Shown here in pieces: positions 9,272-17,434 of a DNA stretch of 64,000 nucleotides. Position numbers and translations under genes: made by a program. Position 1 is the first letter of the stretch, and every line of letters begins with the position of its first letter. Below the pieces are notes generated by a model, which did no database searches, was not told the DNA's origin, and was given only the letters and a program-made list of their open reading frames with translations. Source of the DNA: Methanobacterium sp. (lineage in GTDB: Archaea; Methanobacteriota; Methanobacteria; Methanobacteriales; Methanobacteriaceae); assembly GCA_018263005.1 (NCBI GenBank), contig JADFDH010000001.1, positions 1-64,000 on the forward strand, written 5' to 3'.

Positions 9272-9290
9272 AGAGGGTTATTAACCCTCT
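9272..9290 (+). terminator. perfect 9-bp stem hairpin after the pssA-DUF515 pair
   Basis: AGAGGGTTA, one base, then TAACCCTCT form a perfect stem 20 bases after the stop codon. The 5' side is A-rich (eight A in a row) and the 3' side is only mildly T-rich, so it may be an RNA 3'-end structure rather than a classical intrinsic terminator. Confidence 0.5.
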
Positions 9291-9418
9291 ATTCATATTC
9301 AATGCATTAAATAATTATCCAATGACAGATAATAATAAAATATATAATAATTAAAAATTCACGATCTTAGAAAAATAAAAAAAACAGGGCAAAAAAAACG
9401 TAATATGGGGGAAAAACC

Positions 9419-10387
9419 ATGAATTTAGGAAAATCTTTGATGTTTTTGTTGGTACTTTTTTCAATTTTAGGTATTTTTACCTTTGCAAATATACTGGTAG
9501 TTTCTGCGCAGAATGAATCTGGAACCACGGATACAACAGGAGGGAATAGTTATGGAGGACAAACCTGGATAGCTTATAATACTTCTAATGTGAGATTGAC
9601 AGATCTAACAGCTACAATTACAGTTACCATAAAAAATACTAAGAATCACGTAGTTTACTTTAAAATAAGTCAGTTATACACTGATGATCTATCAAACGGA
9701 CCCATAAAATTCATTGTAGATTGGACAGATCCCCAAGCAGAAAGAATGATCGACCCAGTCAGCCCTGAATTAGGTGGAGATTATGGTTGGTCCATTCAAC
9801 CGGGAGAGACAAAAACTGTTTCATTTAAAGTCAGTGCAACTGGGCTTATGGGAAACGAACCCGCATGGATTTCTAATGCAGCAGCATCTGATAATACCTA
9901 TTGGCCTTTAATACCAGATATGGGAATATATACTTCCTGGTTCATGCCTAATGAGATAGAAATGCTAAACCCCGATCTGGATCTGAAATCCTGGAAAGGA
10001 ACATTTTGCTTTACAGCCACTAACTTTGCAGAGTATGCAGTGGCAGGAATAATTAGGGGCCCTATAATACCAACTGATTCAAAATTAACCTACAGCAACC
10101 CTACAGTAACCTTCCAAGACAAGGACATAGCACTGAACACTAATGTCGCAGCATGGGACATCCATTTTGGTCCTGATGAATCAGCAGCCTATACCTATAC
10201 TTATGAATGGCCCATTGGACAATGCACAAATTGTAGCAATGCCAGTGCGAAAACCAACTTCGGATTAACCAATGCAACCCCGCCAACCACAGTACCTTCA
10301 AGAACTACTGGTGTTCCATACGGACTGTTGGCAATTGCAGTTGTAGTAGTGGCAGCTGGAGTAGGATACGCTAAGTTTTTAAGGTAG
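9419..10387 (+). CDS. secreted protein with C-terminal membrane anchor; candidate sortase substrate
   Basis: This 322-residue protein has a signal peptide (SLMFLLVLFSILGIFTFANILVVSAQ, cleavage likely after SAQ). Its extracellular domain has a beta-rich composition and about eight possible N-glycosylation sequons. It ends in SRTTGVPYG, about 17 hydrophobic residues and KFLR, the motif-helix-basic-tail plan of sortase sorting signals, but no LPXTG is present. CTNCSN near residue 270 may form a disulfide. A GGGGGA ribosome site precedes the ATG. The sortase gene begins 20 bases downstream, which suggests that the pair works together. The domain family is not recognised. Confidence 0.65.
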   Translation: MNLGKSLMFLLVLFSILGIFTFANILVVSAQNESGTTDTTGGNSYGGQTWIAYNTSNVRLTDLTATITVTIKNTKNHVVYFKISQLYTDDLSNGPIKFIVDWTDPQAERMIDPVSPELGGDYGWSIQPGETKTVSFKVSATGLMGNEPAWISNAAASDNTYWPLIPDMGIYTSWFMPNEIEMLNPDLDLKSWKGTFCFTATNFAEYAVAGIIRGPIIPTDSKLTYSNPTVTFQDKDIALNTNVAAWDIHFGPDESAAYTYTYEWPIGQCTNCSNASAKTNFGLTNATPPTTVPSRTTGVPYGLLAIAVVVVAAGVGYAKFLR

Positions 10388-10407
10388 AATCTTCTTAAAA
10401 AATTAGT

Positions 10408-11145
10408 ATGAAATTTTCAACGGCCATGGTGTTAGTGGGGATGGTAATCATCTCCCTCTATTTTTTAATTGAAGTAGAATATTATGCATACTCAAAAAAC
10501 ATTAACACCAACCCCCAAGACACACCTTATCTGAAGATACCGAAGATAGGGGTTAATGAAAGTATCAACAACCGATCCATTGATTATGGGATCTATTTTG
10601 AACCTAAATCTTATAAGCCCAGTCAAGGCACCACCATACTTTTTGGGCATAGAACATTACATGGGTCTCCCTTTCTGAATTTGGATAAACTCCAACCAGG
10701 TGATAAGATGTACGTGGAATGGCCCACCATTGGAAACGTATCTTATACCATGGTAAACTCCACCATAGTGGATGCTTCTTATCAAATGCCCGTGGAACAG
10801 GGAAACTACTTATTCCTTATAACCTGTTATCCCTTAGGTTCTGATGAAAAGAGATTGATCATTCAGGCAAAATATGATACCATAACACCACTAATAACCA
10901 CTCAAAATGTTGCTAATCCCCAGGCACCCATGGGTGTAATGCTTATTCTGGGGTTATTAGCAGGGGGAATGATTTTAGGAAGGGTTTATCCTGTAACAGA
11001 GGATAGAAAATTCATATACATCGCAGCGGTAGCTTTAACTCTGCTTTTAGTCTATGCATATTTCTTCCCAGTACCTACAAATAACCTGGAATCCATGTTA
11101 TCGGAAGCTAATAAATTTTTCGGACTTGATTGGGTATCCTTCTAA
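10408..11145 (+). CDS. class-E-like sortase
   Basis: Sortases are membrane cysteine transpeptidases that cut a sorting motif and attach the protein to the wall or to another protein. The catalytic residues are visible: His81 in FGHRTLHG, Cys140 in LITCYPLG and Arg149 in DEKRLII. The TLxTC-like strand is present as FLITC, and the IPKIGVNESI start and FGHR are typical of the E/F classes. An N-terminal segment (about 4-21) and two C-terminal membrane segments (about 177-197 and 203-224) anchor the 245-residue protein. The ribosome site is weak. It follows a secreted protein that ends like a sortase substrate. Confidence 0.88.
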   Translation: MKFSTAMVLVGMVIISLYFLIEVEYYAYSKNINTNPQDTPYLKIPKIGVNESINNRSIDYGIYFEPKSYKPSQGTTILFGHRTLHGSPFLNLDKLQPGDKMYVEWPTIGNVSYTMVNSTIVDASYQMPVEQGNYLFLITCYPLGSDEKRLIIQAKYDTITPLITTQNVANPQAPMGVMLILGLLAGGMILGRVYPVTEDRKFIYIAAVALTLLLVYAYFFPVPTNNLESMLSEANKFFGLDWVSF

Positions 11146-11224
11146 TCAATCCAATGCATTTGTTTTTATTAATTAAAATAATGACTGATATATTAAATTG
11201 ATTTTATTATAAAGGTGGTTCAGG

Positions 11225-11593
11225 ATGGATGGTGAAAAAAAATATTTTAAAAATATTTCACACAGGGAAAGAGCAATATTTGAAGGCGCCATAACCATGG
11301 GGGCGCTCTTTCATCAGTTCGACGGCACACCAGTTAACCTAAAAACAGCAGAGTCACTGGAGAAAGCTATTGGCGAAGCCATGGAACTACAACCATGCAT
11401 AGATAAAGTTGTAGTTAAAATCAACCGAGAGATGTTGGGAAATATTGAAAATGAGTTTCAATATTTATCTTTAAACGGGAATATGCTGGATATACAAGTT
11501 TTTTCTAATTATGAAGGTCAAAATGCCATTATAAGAATGGAATACATAGAAGAGCTTGACTATCCACTTATGTACGTGGAAAAAGTGGATTAG
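11225..11593 (+). CDS. mptD: archaeal dihydroneopterin aldolase
   Basis: The start (SHRERAIFEGAITMGALFHQF, then GTPV) is diagnostic for the archaeal MptD family, formerly DUF381. MptD converts 7,8-dihydroneopterin to 6-hydroxymethyl-7,8-dihydropterin in methanopterin synthesis. The 122-residue length fits; the family is unrelated to bacterial FolB and assembles as small oligomers. An AGGTGG ribosome site lies before the ATG. It is separated from the sortase gene by about 80 AT-rich bases and probably has its own promoter. Confidence 0.9.
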   Translation: MDGEKKYFKNISHRERAIFEGAITMGALFHQFDGTPVNLKTAESLEKAIGEAMELQPCIDKVVVKINREMLGNIENEFQYLSLNGNMLDIQVFSNYEGQNAIIRMEYIEELDYPLMYVEKVD

Positions 11594-11682
11594 TAAAAAA
11601 ATATCTGTTCATAAATTTTATTAATAATATTCGTCCATAATTACTATTAATGAAAAATGGTTTAAATTAGGAGGTATTTGTT

Positions 11683-12048
11683 ATGGTGAAATGGGGACCG
11701 GTAATCGTTGGTTTTATTTTAGCAATAATATTAGCTAATCTATTTGCAATGTTTATTAACAGTTATTGGGGAGCTAGTCTGGGACTCTTTATAGCTGGAT
11801 TTATTGTAGGATACTGGGTACATTCCGGTATTCTGGGCGGTCTATGGAACGCCACAGTAGCTGGTGCATTCGGATCCATAGTATTGGCTATTCTGTTTGT
11901 CATCGCAGGAACAATCTTCGGCGGGGCAGCAGGATTAGCAGCCGGCCTTGTGGCAGGATTTACCCTGGTAATTGTTTCTTTAATAGTAAATATAATTTCT
12001 ATGGGTGTAGGTGGAGCCATAGGTGGACTATTAAGTGGCAGTGATTGA
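11683..12048 (+). CDS. DUF5518-like small membrane protein
   Basis: This 121-residue protein is almost entirely hydrophobic, with four predicted membrane segments, glycine-rich helices (FGGAAGLAAGLVAGF, GVGGAIGGLLSG) and a short acidic end. The pattern resembles the DUF5518 family, abundant in Methanobacteriales and of unknown function. GGAGGT is a strong ribosome site. There is no close operon partner: mptD ends 89 bases upstream and the next gene is convergent. Confidence 0.65.
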   Translation: MVKWGPVIVGFILAIILANLFAMFINSYWGASLGLFIAGFIVGYWVHSGILGGLWNATVAGAFGSIVLAILFVIAGTIFGGAAGLAAGLVAGFTLVIVSLIVNIISMGVGGAIGGLLSGSD

Positions 12049-12235
12049 AAACCTTTAAATATATTTTAAATATTTTTTTTTTATAATTGCAAAAAGAATT
12101 CCTAAATACTTATTTTTTATTATAAGAAATTTTTAATCTTTAATATTAATTTAGATTTAAATAAGAATCTTATTCTAAATAAAATTAGACAATTATTTAA
12201 AATAAAAAAAAGAAAAGGAATGATCCTTTAAACTT

Positions 12236-13069
12236 TTAAAATGGTGAAAACACACCCACAAATACTAACCAAGCTAGTATAGTCTTAGCTATGAAGCTTA
12301 GTAAAATGTATACTCTTTCACCGTAGAGATAATCCTTCCATTTGCTTACTCCAGCATATTGTAGTATCATGTTAATGGAGAAAGTGTTGAACATGATGAA
12401 GTAGATCAATAAGATGGAATAGACGAATGCTGGCGGGTTTGTCTCTGAGGATCCTAAAGCAGCTATAAAGTATGCGGCTAGAACTACCCAGGGGATGAAT
12501 CCGGATAGACATCCCAGGAGATAAGCTGACCAGTCGGTTTTTTTGGTGTAGAAATTAATCTTCTCCATTAAAAGACCGCAGAAAATCATAACAGCATTCA
12601 ATACGAAGATCATCACCAGAGACCAAAGGTCCCAAACACCTACAAATGTGGCGATAATAACCAGCATCAACGAACTGGTTATGGCATATTCGTACCAGCG
12701 GTAAGGATTCATACCCTTTTTTAGATTTTCCACATATTTTTTATTCACCACGAAAGCTATAAGCAAAAGCGCAATACCTGAAATCAATAGAAACGAAGAT
12801 AAAACTGCACCTAAATTAGTAACTGTATATGCAACCTGAGGGTCGGGTAATACTTGTGCTTGGAAAGGGAATAAAGATATTATCTTGAATTTAAGATAGA
12901 AAGTGTAAATATCTCTACTCCAATCCAGTAGATAACCTAAAACAAGCATCAAAATACCCTGGGCAAAAAGGAAGATCCCAGCACCGATATTGAGTTTTTT
13001 AAGTCCGGAGTAGCTAATGGGTGATTTAGCTATAAGTTCACGTCTAAGCTCATTATCCAAAAATATCAA
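12236..13069 (-). CDS. heliorhodopsin
   Basis: This 277-residue protein has seven hydrophobic segments and several heliorhodopsin landmarks: NPYRWYEYAITSSLM (third helix, with Glu127 at the expected counterion position), PPAFVYSILLIYFIMFNTFS, NMILQYAG, KWKDYLYGERVYILLS, and a seventh helix with a lysine in SFIAKTILAW (Lys262), the predicted retinal Schiff-base residue. Heliorhodopsins are inverted in the membrane compared with other microbial rhodopsins and have no established ion-pumping role. The first TTG (13069) is one base from an AGGAGG; TTG at 13060 is ten bases away and may be the true start. No retinal-forming Brp/Blh gene is in the window. Family assignment comes from remembered motifs, not a search. 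Confidence 0.85.
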   Translation of the reverse strand: MIFLDNELRRELIAKSPISYSGLKKLNIGAGIFLFAQGILMLVLGYLLDWSRDIYTFYLKFKIISLFPFQAQVLPDPQVAYTVTNLGAVLSSFLLISGIALLLIAFVVNKKYVENLKKGMNPYRWYEYAITSSLMLVIIATFVGVWDLWSLVMIFVLNAVMIFCGLLMEKINFYTKKTDWSAYLLGCLSGFIPWVVLAAYFIAALGSSETNPPAFVYSILLIYFIMFNTFSINMILQYAGVSKWKDYLYGERVYILLSFIAKTILAWLVFVGVFSPF

Positions 13070-13127
13070 ACCTCCTATATAAATAATACAATATTAAATT
13101 ATGCACTTTATATTGTATATAATTTCC

Positions 13128-13142
13128 TACGAACAGTTCGTA
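13128..13142. promoter_or_regulatory. perfect 15-bp palindrome beside the heliorhodopsin promoter
   Basis: TACGAAC, one base, GTTCGTA form a perfect dyad in the heliorhodopsin/SOUL intergenic region. On the minus strand it is followed by GGAAATTATATA, a plausible BRE and TATA box, so a protein bound here would touch the heliorhodopsin preinitiation complex. The SOUL gene has its own TATA-like AAATATATAAAT at about 13239-13250. Operator function is inferred. Confidence 0.5.
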
Positions 13143-13273
13143 TTGTGAGTTATTAGCCAAAATCATCAGAAATAGATATAAAATTGAAGTAAATAGATAG
13201 AAAATTAAGAATAACAAAAAAATAGTTCAACTATAAAAATATATAAATAATAATCTTATCTGGAGGATTACCG

Positions 13274-13966
13274 ATGGCGATAGAAAGTCCTGAATATACT
13301 GTGGAAAGTAAAGATGGAGATATTGAAATCAGGAATTATGAAGATTTTATAATGGCTCAGGTGGATGTGGAAGCAGATTATGATTCTGCTTTAACTAAGG
13401 GTTTTAGAATATTGGCCGGTTATATATTCGGAGCGAATCACAAAAAAACCAATCTTCCCATGACCGCACCAGTCACCGGAACCAACCTATCAAAATCTGA
13501 GAAAATTCCCATGACCGTACCGGTGACAGCAGAGGATGAATCTGAAAAGATTGATATGACTGCTCCTGTTTCAGCAGAGGATAGGTCTGAAAAGATTAAA
13601 ATGACAGTCCCTGTGACTGAAGAGAAGGCTGAAAAAATTTCCATGACAGCACCAGTAACTGAGGATAAGATAGAACAACATATATATAGAATATCCTTCA
13701 CCATGCCCTCTAAATATACATTGGAATCTCTTCCCGTACCGGATGATGGAAGAATCAAATTTAAAGAAATTAAAGATTATAGAACGGCGGTTATCAGATT
13801 TTCAGGCCGAGCTAAAGAGAAATTAGCTCAGAAAGAGATAAACATATTGAAATCATGGTTGGATGAGAATAATATCAAACCTAAATCTAATTTCATTGTA
13901 GCCCAATACAATCATCCATTGGTACCTGGATTTTTACGCAGAAACGAGATAATAGTCAAAATATAA
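13274..13966 (+). CDS. SOUL-family haem-binding protein with expanded MTAPV repeats
   Basis: The protein (230 residues) matches the SOUL/haem-binding-protein family, which binds haem and other tetrapyrroles: an N-terminal PEYTVESKDGDIEIRNYEDF strand pair, GFRILAGYIFGAN, and C-terminal FTMPSKYTLESLPVPDD and VAQYNHPLVPGFLRRNEI. Where the family usually has one or two MTAPV motifs, this one has five in tandem at about residues 62-130 (spacer units like EKIxMTxPVTxE). GGAGG precedes the ATG. It is divergent from the heliorhodopsin gene across 204 bases. The substrate and the role of the repeats are unknown. Confidence 0.88.
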   Translation: MAIESPEYTVESKDGDIEIRNYEDFIMAQVDVEADYDSALTKGFRILAGYIFGANHKKTNLPMTAPVTGTNLSKSEKIPMTVPVTAEDESEKIDMTAPVSAEDRSEKIKMTVPVTEEKAEKISMTAPVTEDKIEQHIYRISFTMPSKYTLESLPVPDDGRIKFKEIKDYRTAVIRFSGRAKEKLAQKEINILKSWLDENNIKPKSNFIVAQYNHPLVPGFLRRNEIIVKI

Positions 13967-14051
13967 TAAAATATAACCTGTTTTAAGCTACGAGAATAAA
14001 ATGGATATTAAATTCTAATATACACTAATTTTAGTTATGATGGGGGTTTAG

Positions 14052-15434
14052 ATGGCTTTTGATATTAAAAATAAAGAGAACAGAATATTAGTCGTACTGT
14101 TTATTGGTGTTTTAATGGGTGCTCTGGATATTTCCATCGTCAGCCCAGCACTCCCCGCTATTAAAAGCTATTTTCAAGTGGACACTAGAATTTTGATCTG
14201 GGTTTTCAACGCTTATCTATTGAGTTTTTTGATTGGAACACCCTTCATGGCCAAACTTTCCGATAGATCCGGTCGTAAAAAAATATACTTGTTAAATATT
14301 ATCCTCTTTGGTATCGGATCACTGATATCTTCATTTGCCTTTAACTTTGAAACATTATTAATTGGTAGGGTTATCCAGGGTTTCGGTGCTGGAGGTATTT
14401 TCCCAGTGGCAAGTGCGTTTATTGGAGACACTATCGCCCCTGAACGAAGAGGATCTGCATTTGGTATTATTGGCACCGTATTTGGTTTAGCATTTATTAT
14501 AGGCCCATTACTTGCCGGTGTTATATTAACATTCAGCTGGAGATGGTTATTCTTAATCAACATACCAATTATATTAGCCTTAATTGTACTCAGTATCATG
14601 ATTTTACCAAAGACTAAGCCAGATAAAACTGCCAAATTCGATTATAAAGGAATGATTGTACTGGCAGTTGCATTATCTTTGTTAGCATATGGATTGAATT
14701 CAGTGGATATCAATAATTTTCTAGGAAACATAAACGCCATATTAGTTATAATTGCTCTCTCCATTGGAACCATCATGTTAATTATACTTTATTATATAGA
14801 AAAAAAAGTGGAAGATCCTATTATATTATTAAATTTGTTCAGCAGTCGACAGTTCTTTTTAACCATGATCTTAGCTTTGGGGATTGGAGCTGTTCAGGCT
14901 GGTATAATTTTCGTACCTACTCTGGCAATACTAGCCTTTCAATTAGGCATATCCTTTGCTAGCTTCACCCTACTACCTTTAGTAGTTACCACAGTAATCG
15001 GAGCTCCTTTATTTGGATATGTGCTAGATCGTAAAGGTTCAAAGTTTGTAATAACCATTGCTACAATTATATTGATCATCGGATTGATCATGATATCTTT
15101 ATCGGCTGAAAATTTGATAATATTCCTTCTATCAGGTTTAATCATTGGTTTTGGATTATCCGGTGTTTTAGGAGCGCCTTTAAGATATATTGTACTTAAT
15201 GAAGCACCTATGAAATATAGTGCAGCAGCACAGGGTATATTATCCATAAATACAAGTTTCGGTCAGATTATCGGTGCTGCAATATTAGGGGCTATTATAT
15301 CATCCCAAGGCTCGCAGATAAGCGGATATAGTATATCATACGCATTCCTGGCTGTTATATCATTGATCATGCTTTTATTAACCCTGAGATTAAAAAGCAG
15401 GGATGAGGAACTAAAAAGCTTAGATAATAGATAA
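14052..15434 (+). CDS. MFS exporter of the DHA2 (EmrB/QacA) type
   Basis: This 460-residue major-facilitator protein has about 14 membrane helices, as in the DHA2 drug:proton antiporters. Motif D1-like LMGALDISIVSPALPAI lies in helix 1, motif A-like AKLSDRSGRKK between helices 2 and 3, and the antiporter motif C region (GTVFGLAFIIGPLLAGV) in helix 5. It likely exports amphipathic compounds with proton influx; the substrate is unknown. GGGGG lies before the ATG. It follows the SOUL gene by 85 bases on the same strand and could be co-transcribed, though I see no proof. Confidence 0.87.
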   Translation: MAFDIKNKENRILVVLFIGVLMGALDISIVSPALPAIKSYFQVDTRILIWVFNAYLLSFLIGTPFMAKLSDRSGRKKIYLLNIILFGIGSLISSFAFNFETLLIGRVIQGFGAGGIFPVASAFIGDTIAPERRGSAFGIIGTVFGLAFIIGPLLAGVILTFSWRWLFLINIPIILALIVLSIMILPKTKPDKTAKFDYKGMIVLAVALSLLAYGLNSVDINNFLGNINAILVIIALSIGTIMLIILYYIEKKVEDPIILLNLFSSRQFFLTMILALGIGAVQAGIIFVPTLAILAFQLGISFASFTLLPLVVTTVIGAPLFGYVLDRKGSKFVITIATIILIIGLIMISLSAENLIIFLLSGLIIGFGLSGVLGAPLRYIVLNEAPMKYSAAAQGILSINTSFGQIIGAAILGAIISSQGSQISGYSISYAFLAVISLIMLLLTLRLKSRDEELKSLDNR

Positions 15435-15528
15435 TATGGAACTTTTAGAGAATTAAAAAAATAAAATATTAAATTATAGAGAATAGAAAGGATGAAGTTT
15501 ATCAATTTCCAAGAAGAAGAGGATAAAC

Positions 15529-16269
15529 TTATAAATTTCTCAAAAATTCCAGTATATAGGCAACGGTAAGTTTCTGCTGATCTTCTCTGGTTATGGTGCT
15601 GTTATTATCCCCTGCCTGTGCACCATAATCCCCAATGTTGTAGTGATTACCTCCAGCTATGGTGATGAAGATGGTGTTTGCCGGGAATTTATCCAAGTTT
15701 TTAGAGATGTCTTCACTGGTGGTAAGGTTATCCAATGAACCTCTAATGGAAATAGATTTAAAACTACCGTTAGATGCGTTTGCAGAAGGATATGCAGCTA
15801 GATATATAACTCCTTTTATCTTATCCTGTTTTAGTGCGTAATCCGATGCGAAAACACCTCCTAGGGAGTGTCCTGCTATTACCCAGTTTTGAATTTCAGT
15901 ATGATTGGTTATCACTTTATTAGCTTTATTAGTATCAAATATTACAAGATTGAATGGCATCTTCACAATAACCGTCATATAACCGTTTGCAGCTAGTTGT
16001 GATGCCATAACAGCATAGGACTCTGCTTGAACTTTTCCACCAGGGTAGATAATGACACCGGTATCGCTTTTGTTCCCCAGGGGGGTGAAAGTGATGAAGT
16101 TGTCATTGTTATCCACTGTGTAAGTATTAGTGGATGAAAGCGCATTTAAAGCTCTGCTATCTGCATGGTAATAATCAGAAACATAAACTAAGAAGGAGAT
16201 TAGAGCTACTGCTATTATAATAAGAATTATCAGGAGAATTAGTTTTTTCTTTGATTTTATGAATATCAT
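15529..16269 (-). CDS. membrane-anchored alpha/beta hydrolase
   Basis: A single N-terminal membrane segment (about 10-31) anchors an extracellular alpha/beta-hydrolase domain. The nucleophile elbow is GHSLGG (about 133-138), strand 3 reads TGVIIYPGGKV, and the catalytic histidine is probably in AGGNHYNIGDYG. The 246-residue length and the motifs fit the abhydrolase_5-type family, related to dienelactone hydrolases. The domain contains several N-glycosylation sequons, consistent with an outside location. It is convergent with the MFS gene. The substrate is unknown. Confidence 0.82.
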   Translation of the reverse strand: MIFIKSKKKLILLIILIIIAVALISFLVYVSDYYHADSRALNALSSTNTYTVDNNDNFITFTPLGNKSDTGVIIYPGGKVQAESYAVMASQLAANGYMTVIVKMPFNLVIFDTNKANKVITNHTEIQNWVIAGHSLGGVFASDYALKQDKIKGVIYLAAYPSANASNGSFKSISIRGSLDNLTTSEDISKNLDKFPANTIFITIAGGNHYNIGDYGAQAGDNNSTITREDQQKLTVAYILEFLRNL

Positions 16270-16313
16270 ACTACAATAAAAAAAATGGAAGATACAGTTT
16301 TATAAAACCATAT

Positions 16314-16805
16314 CTAGTCTATTTTTTTAAATTCCTCTTTAGGAGCGCCACAGATAGGGCAGATCTCGGGAGCGTTTTTTCCCACGGTGTTTCCGCAGAA
16401 ATTACATACGTAATAAATTGTTTCTACATTTTCACCCAGAGAATCCAGGGCCTTTTTATACAGTTCAGCGTGAATTTCTTCCACCTGGTTGGCCACGTCA
16501 AAGCTCCAGGTCGCTGCTTTATTTCCTTCTTCTTTAGATTCTTCGATGAAGGCAGGATACATTTCCTTAAATTCTTCTGTTTCTCCTTCTATCGCTGCTT
16601 TTAAGTTTTCTTCGGTGTTCCCGATTCCCTCCATAACTTTAAGATGGTTATGGGCATGGATTGTTTCAGCTTCAGCAGCAGCTCTGAACAGTCTTGCCAC
16701 CTGGAAAAATCCTTCCTCATCAGCTTTTTGAGCAAAAGCTAAGTATTTTCTATTAGCCTGTGATTCACCTGCAAATGCTTCTTTTAAATTATCCATAGTA
16801 CTCAT
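16314..16805 (-). CDS. rbr: rubrerythrin
   Basis: Rubrerythrin reduces hydrogen peroxide at a non-haem diiron site and protects anaerobes. The N-terminal four-helix ferritin-like domain supplies glutamate/histidine ligands (FAGESQANRKY, AEAETIHAHNH, VANQVEEIHAELY), and the C-terminal rubredoxin-type domain has CNFCG and CPICG for an FeS4 iron. The 163 residues are typical of the short form. A strong AGGAGGG site precedes the ATG. It stands alone between a hydrolase gene and a 413-base gap. Confidence 0.95.
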   Translation of the reverse strand: MSTMDNLKEAFAGESQANRKYLAFAQKADEEGFFQVARLFRAAAEAETIHAHNHLKVMEGIGNTEENLKAAIEGETEEFKEMYPAFIEESKEEGNKAATWSFDVANQVEEIHAELYKKALDSLGENVETIYYVCNFCGNTVGKNAPEICPICGAPKEEFKKID

Positions 16806-17218
16806 TTTTTCCCTCCTAAATAATCATCAATATTTTTATTATCATTACTTTTTTCTTCAACTTCTATTAACTTTACTATCCTTCTGGTCATATCAGTTTC
16901 ATGAGGAACTAAACCAATACCAAGATACCATTGATATCTAAAGGAATGAGTAATAACCACAGATACAAGCCAATATAATATAATGAAGGGGTTTACGATA
17001 ATTATAAAAGTATAAAATCATTCTAAAGTGAAAAAAATTTATTTGAAATATATTTTTAATTTTTATAACATTAAAAATCGTATTTAAGAATTTTAAGAAC
17101 TTATAAATGGTATTATCAGTGATTTTTGCCACGATATCCAATTCTATATAATATATAATAAAATTTAATAGGATAGTTGATGGATTAGTAATAAGGAACT
17201 ACTAAAGGATTAATTAAC
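16806..17218. promoter_or_regulatory. gene-free divergent region between rubrerythrin and korD
   Basis: No convincing gene is seen in these 413 AT-rich bases. A strong TATA-like run (TCTATATAATATATA) at 17143-17157 lies about 60 bases before korD and is the likely kor operon promoter. The ribosome site of rbr is at its left edge. No conserved repeat was found. Confidence 0.45.
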
Positions 17219-17434
17219 ATGATAACCGTTAACGAAAAGTTATGTAAAGGGTGTAACCTGTGCACGGAATTCTGCCCTCGACAGGTATATGAACAATCGG
17301 AGGAGTTGAATAAGAAGGGAATTCATATTCCGGTTCCGGTTAACAAGGATAGATGCACTAAATGCGGGTTATGTGCTTTGATGTGCCCAGATCAGGCGAT
17401 AAAAGTGGAAGAGGATGAGAAGGATGAAGAATGA
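17219..17434 (+). CDS. korD: 2-oxoglutarate:ferredoxin oxidoreductase, delta (ferredoxin) subunit
   Basis: The 71-residue protein has two 4Fe-4S motifs, CKGCNLCTEFCP (from residue 9) and CTKCGLCALMCP (from about residue 41), and is the electron-transfer subunit of the four-subunit ketoacid oxidoreductase. It precedes korA with overlapping ends and begins the operon. The acidic tail (EEDEKDEE) lies in the overlap. In methanogens the complex carboxylates succinyl-CoA reductively to 2-oxoglutarate. Confidence 0.92.
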   Translation: MITVNEKLCKGCNLCTEFCPRQVYEQSEELNKKGIHIPVPVNKDRCTKCGLCALMCPDQAIKVEEDEKDEE

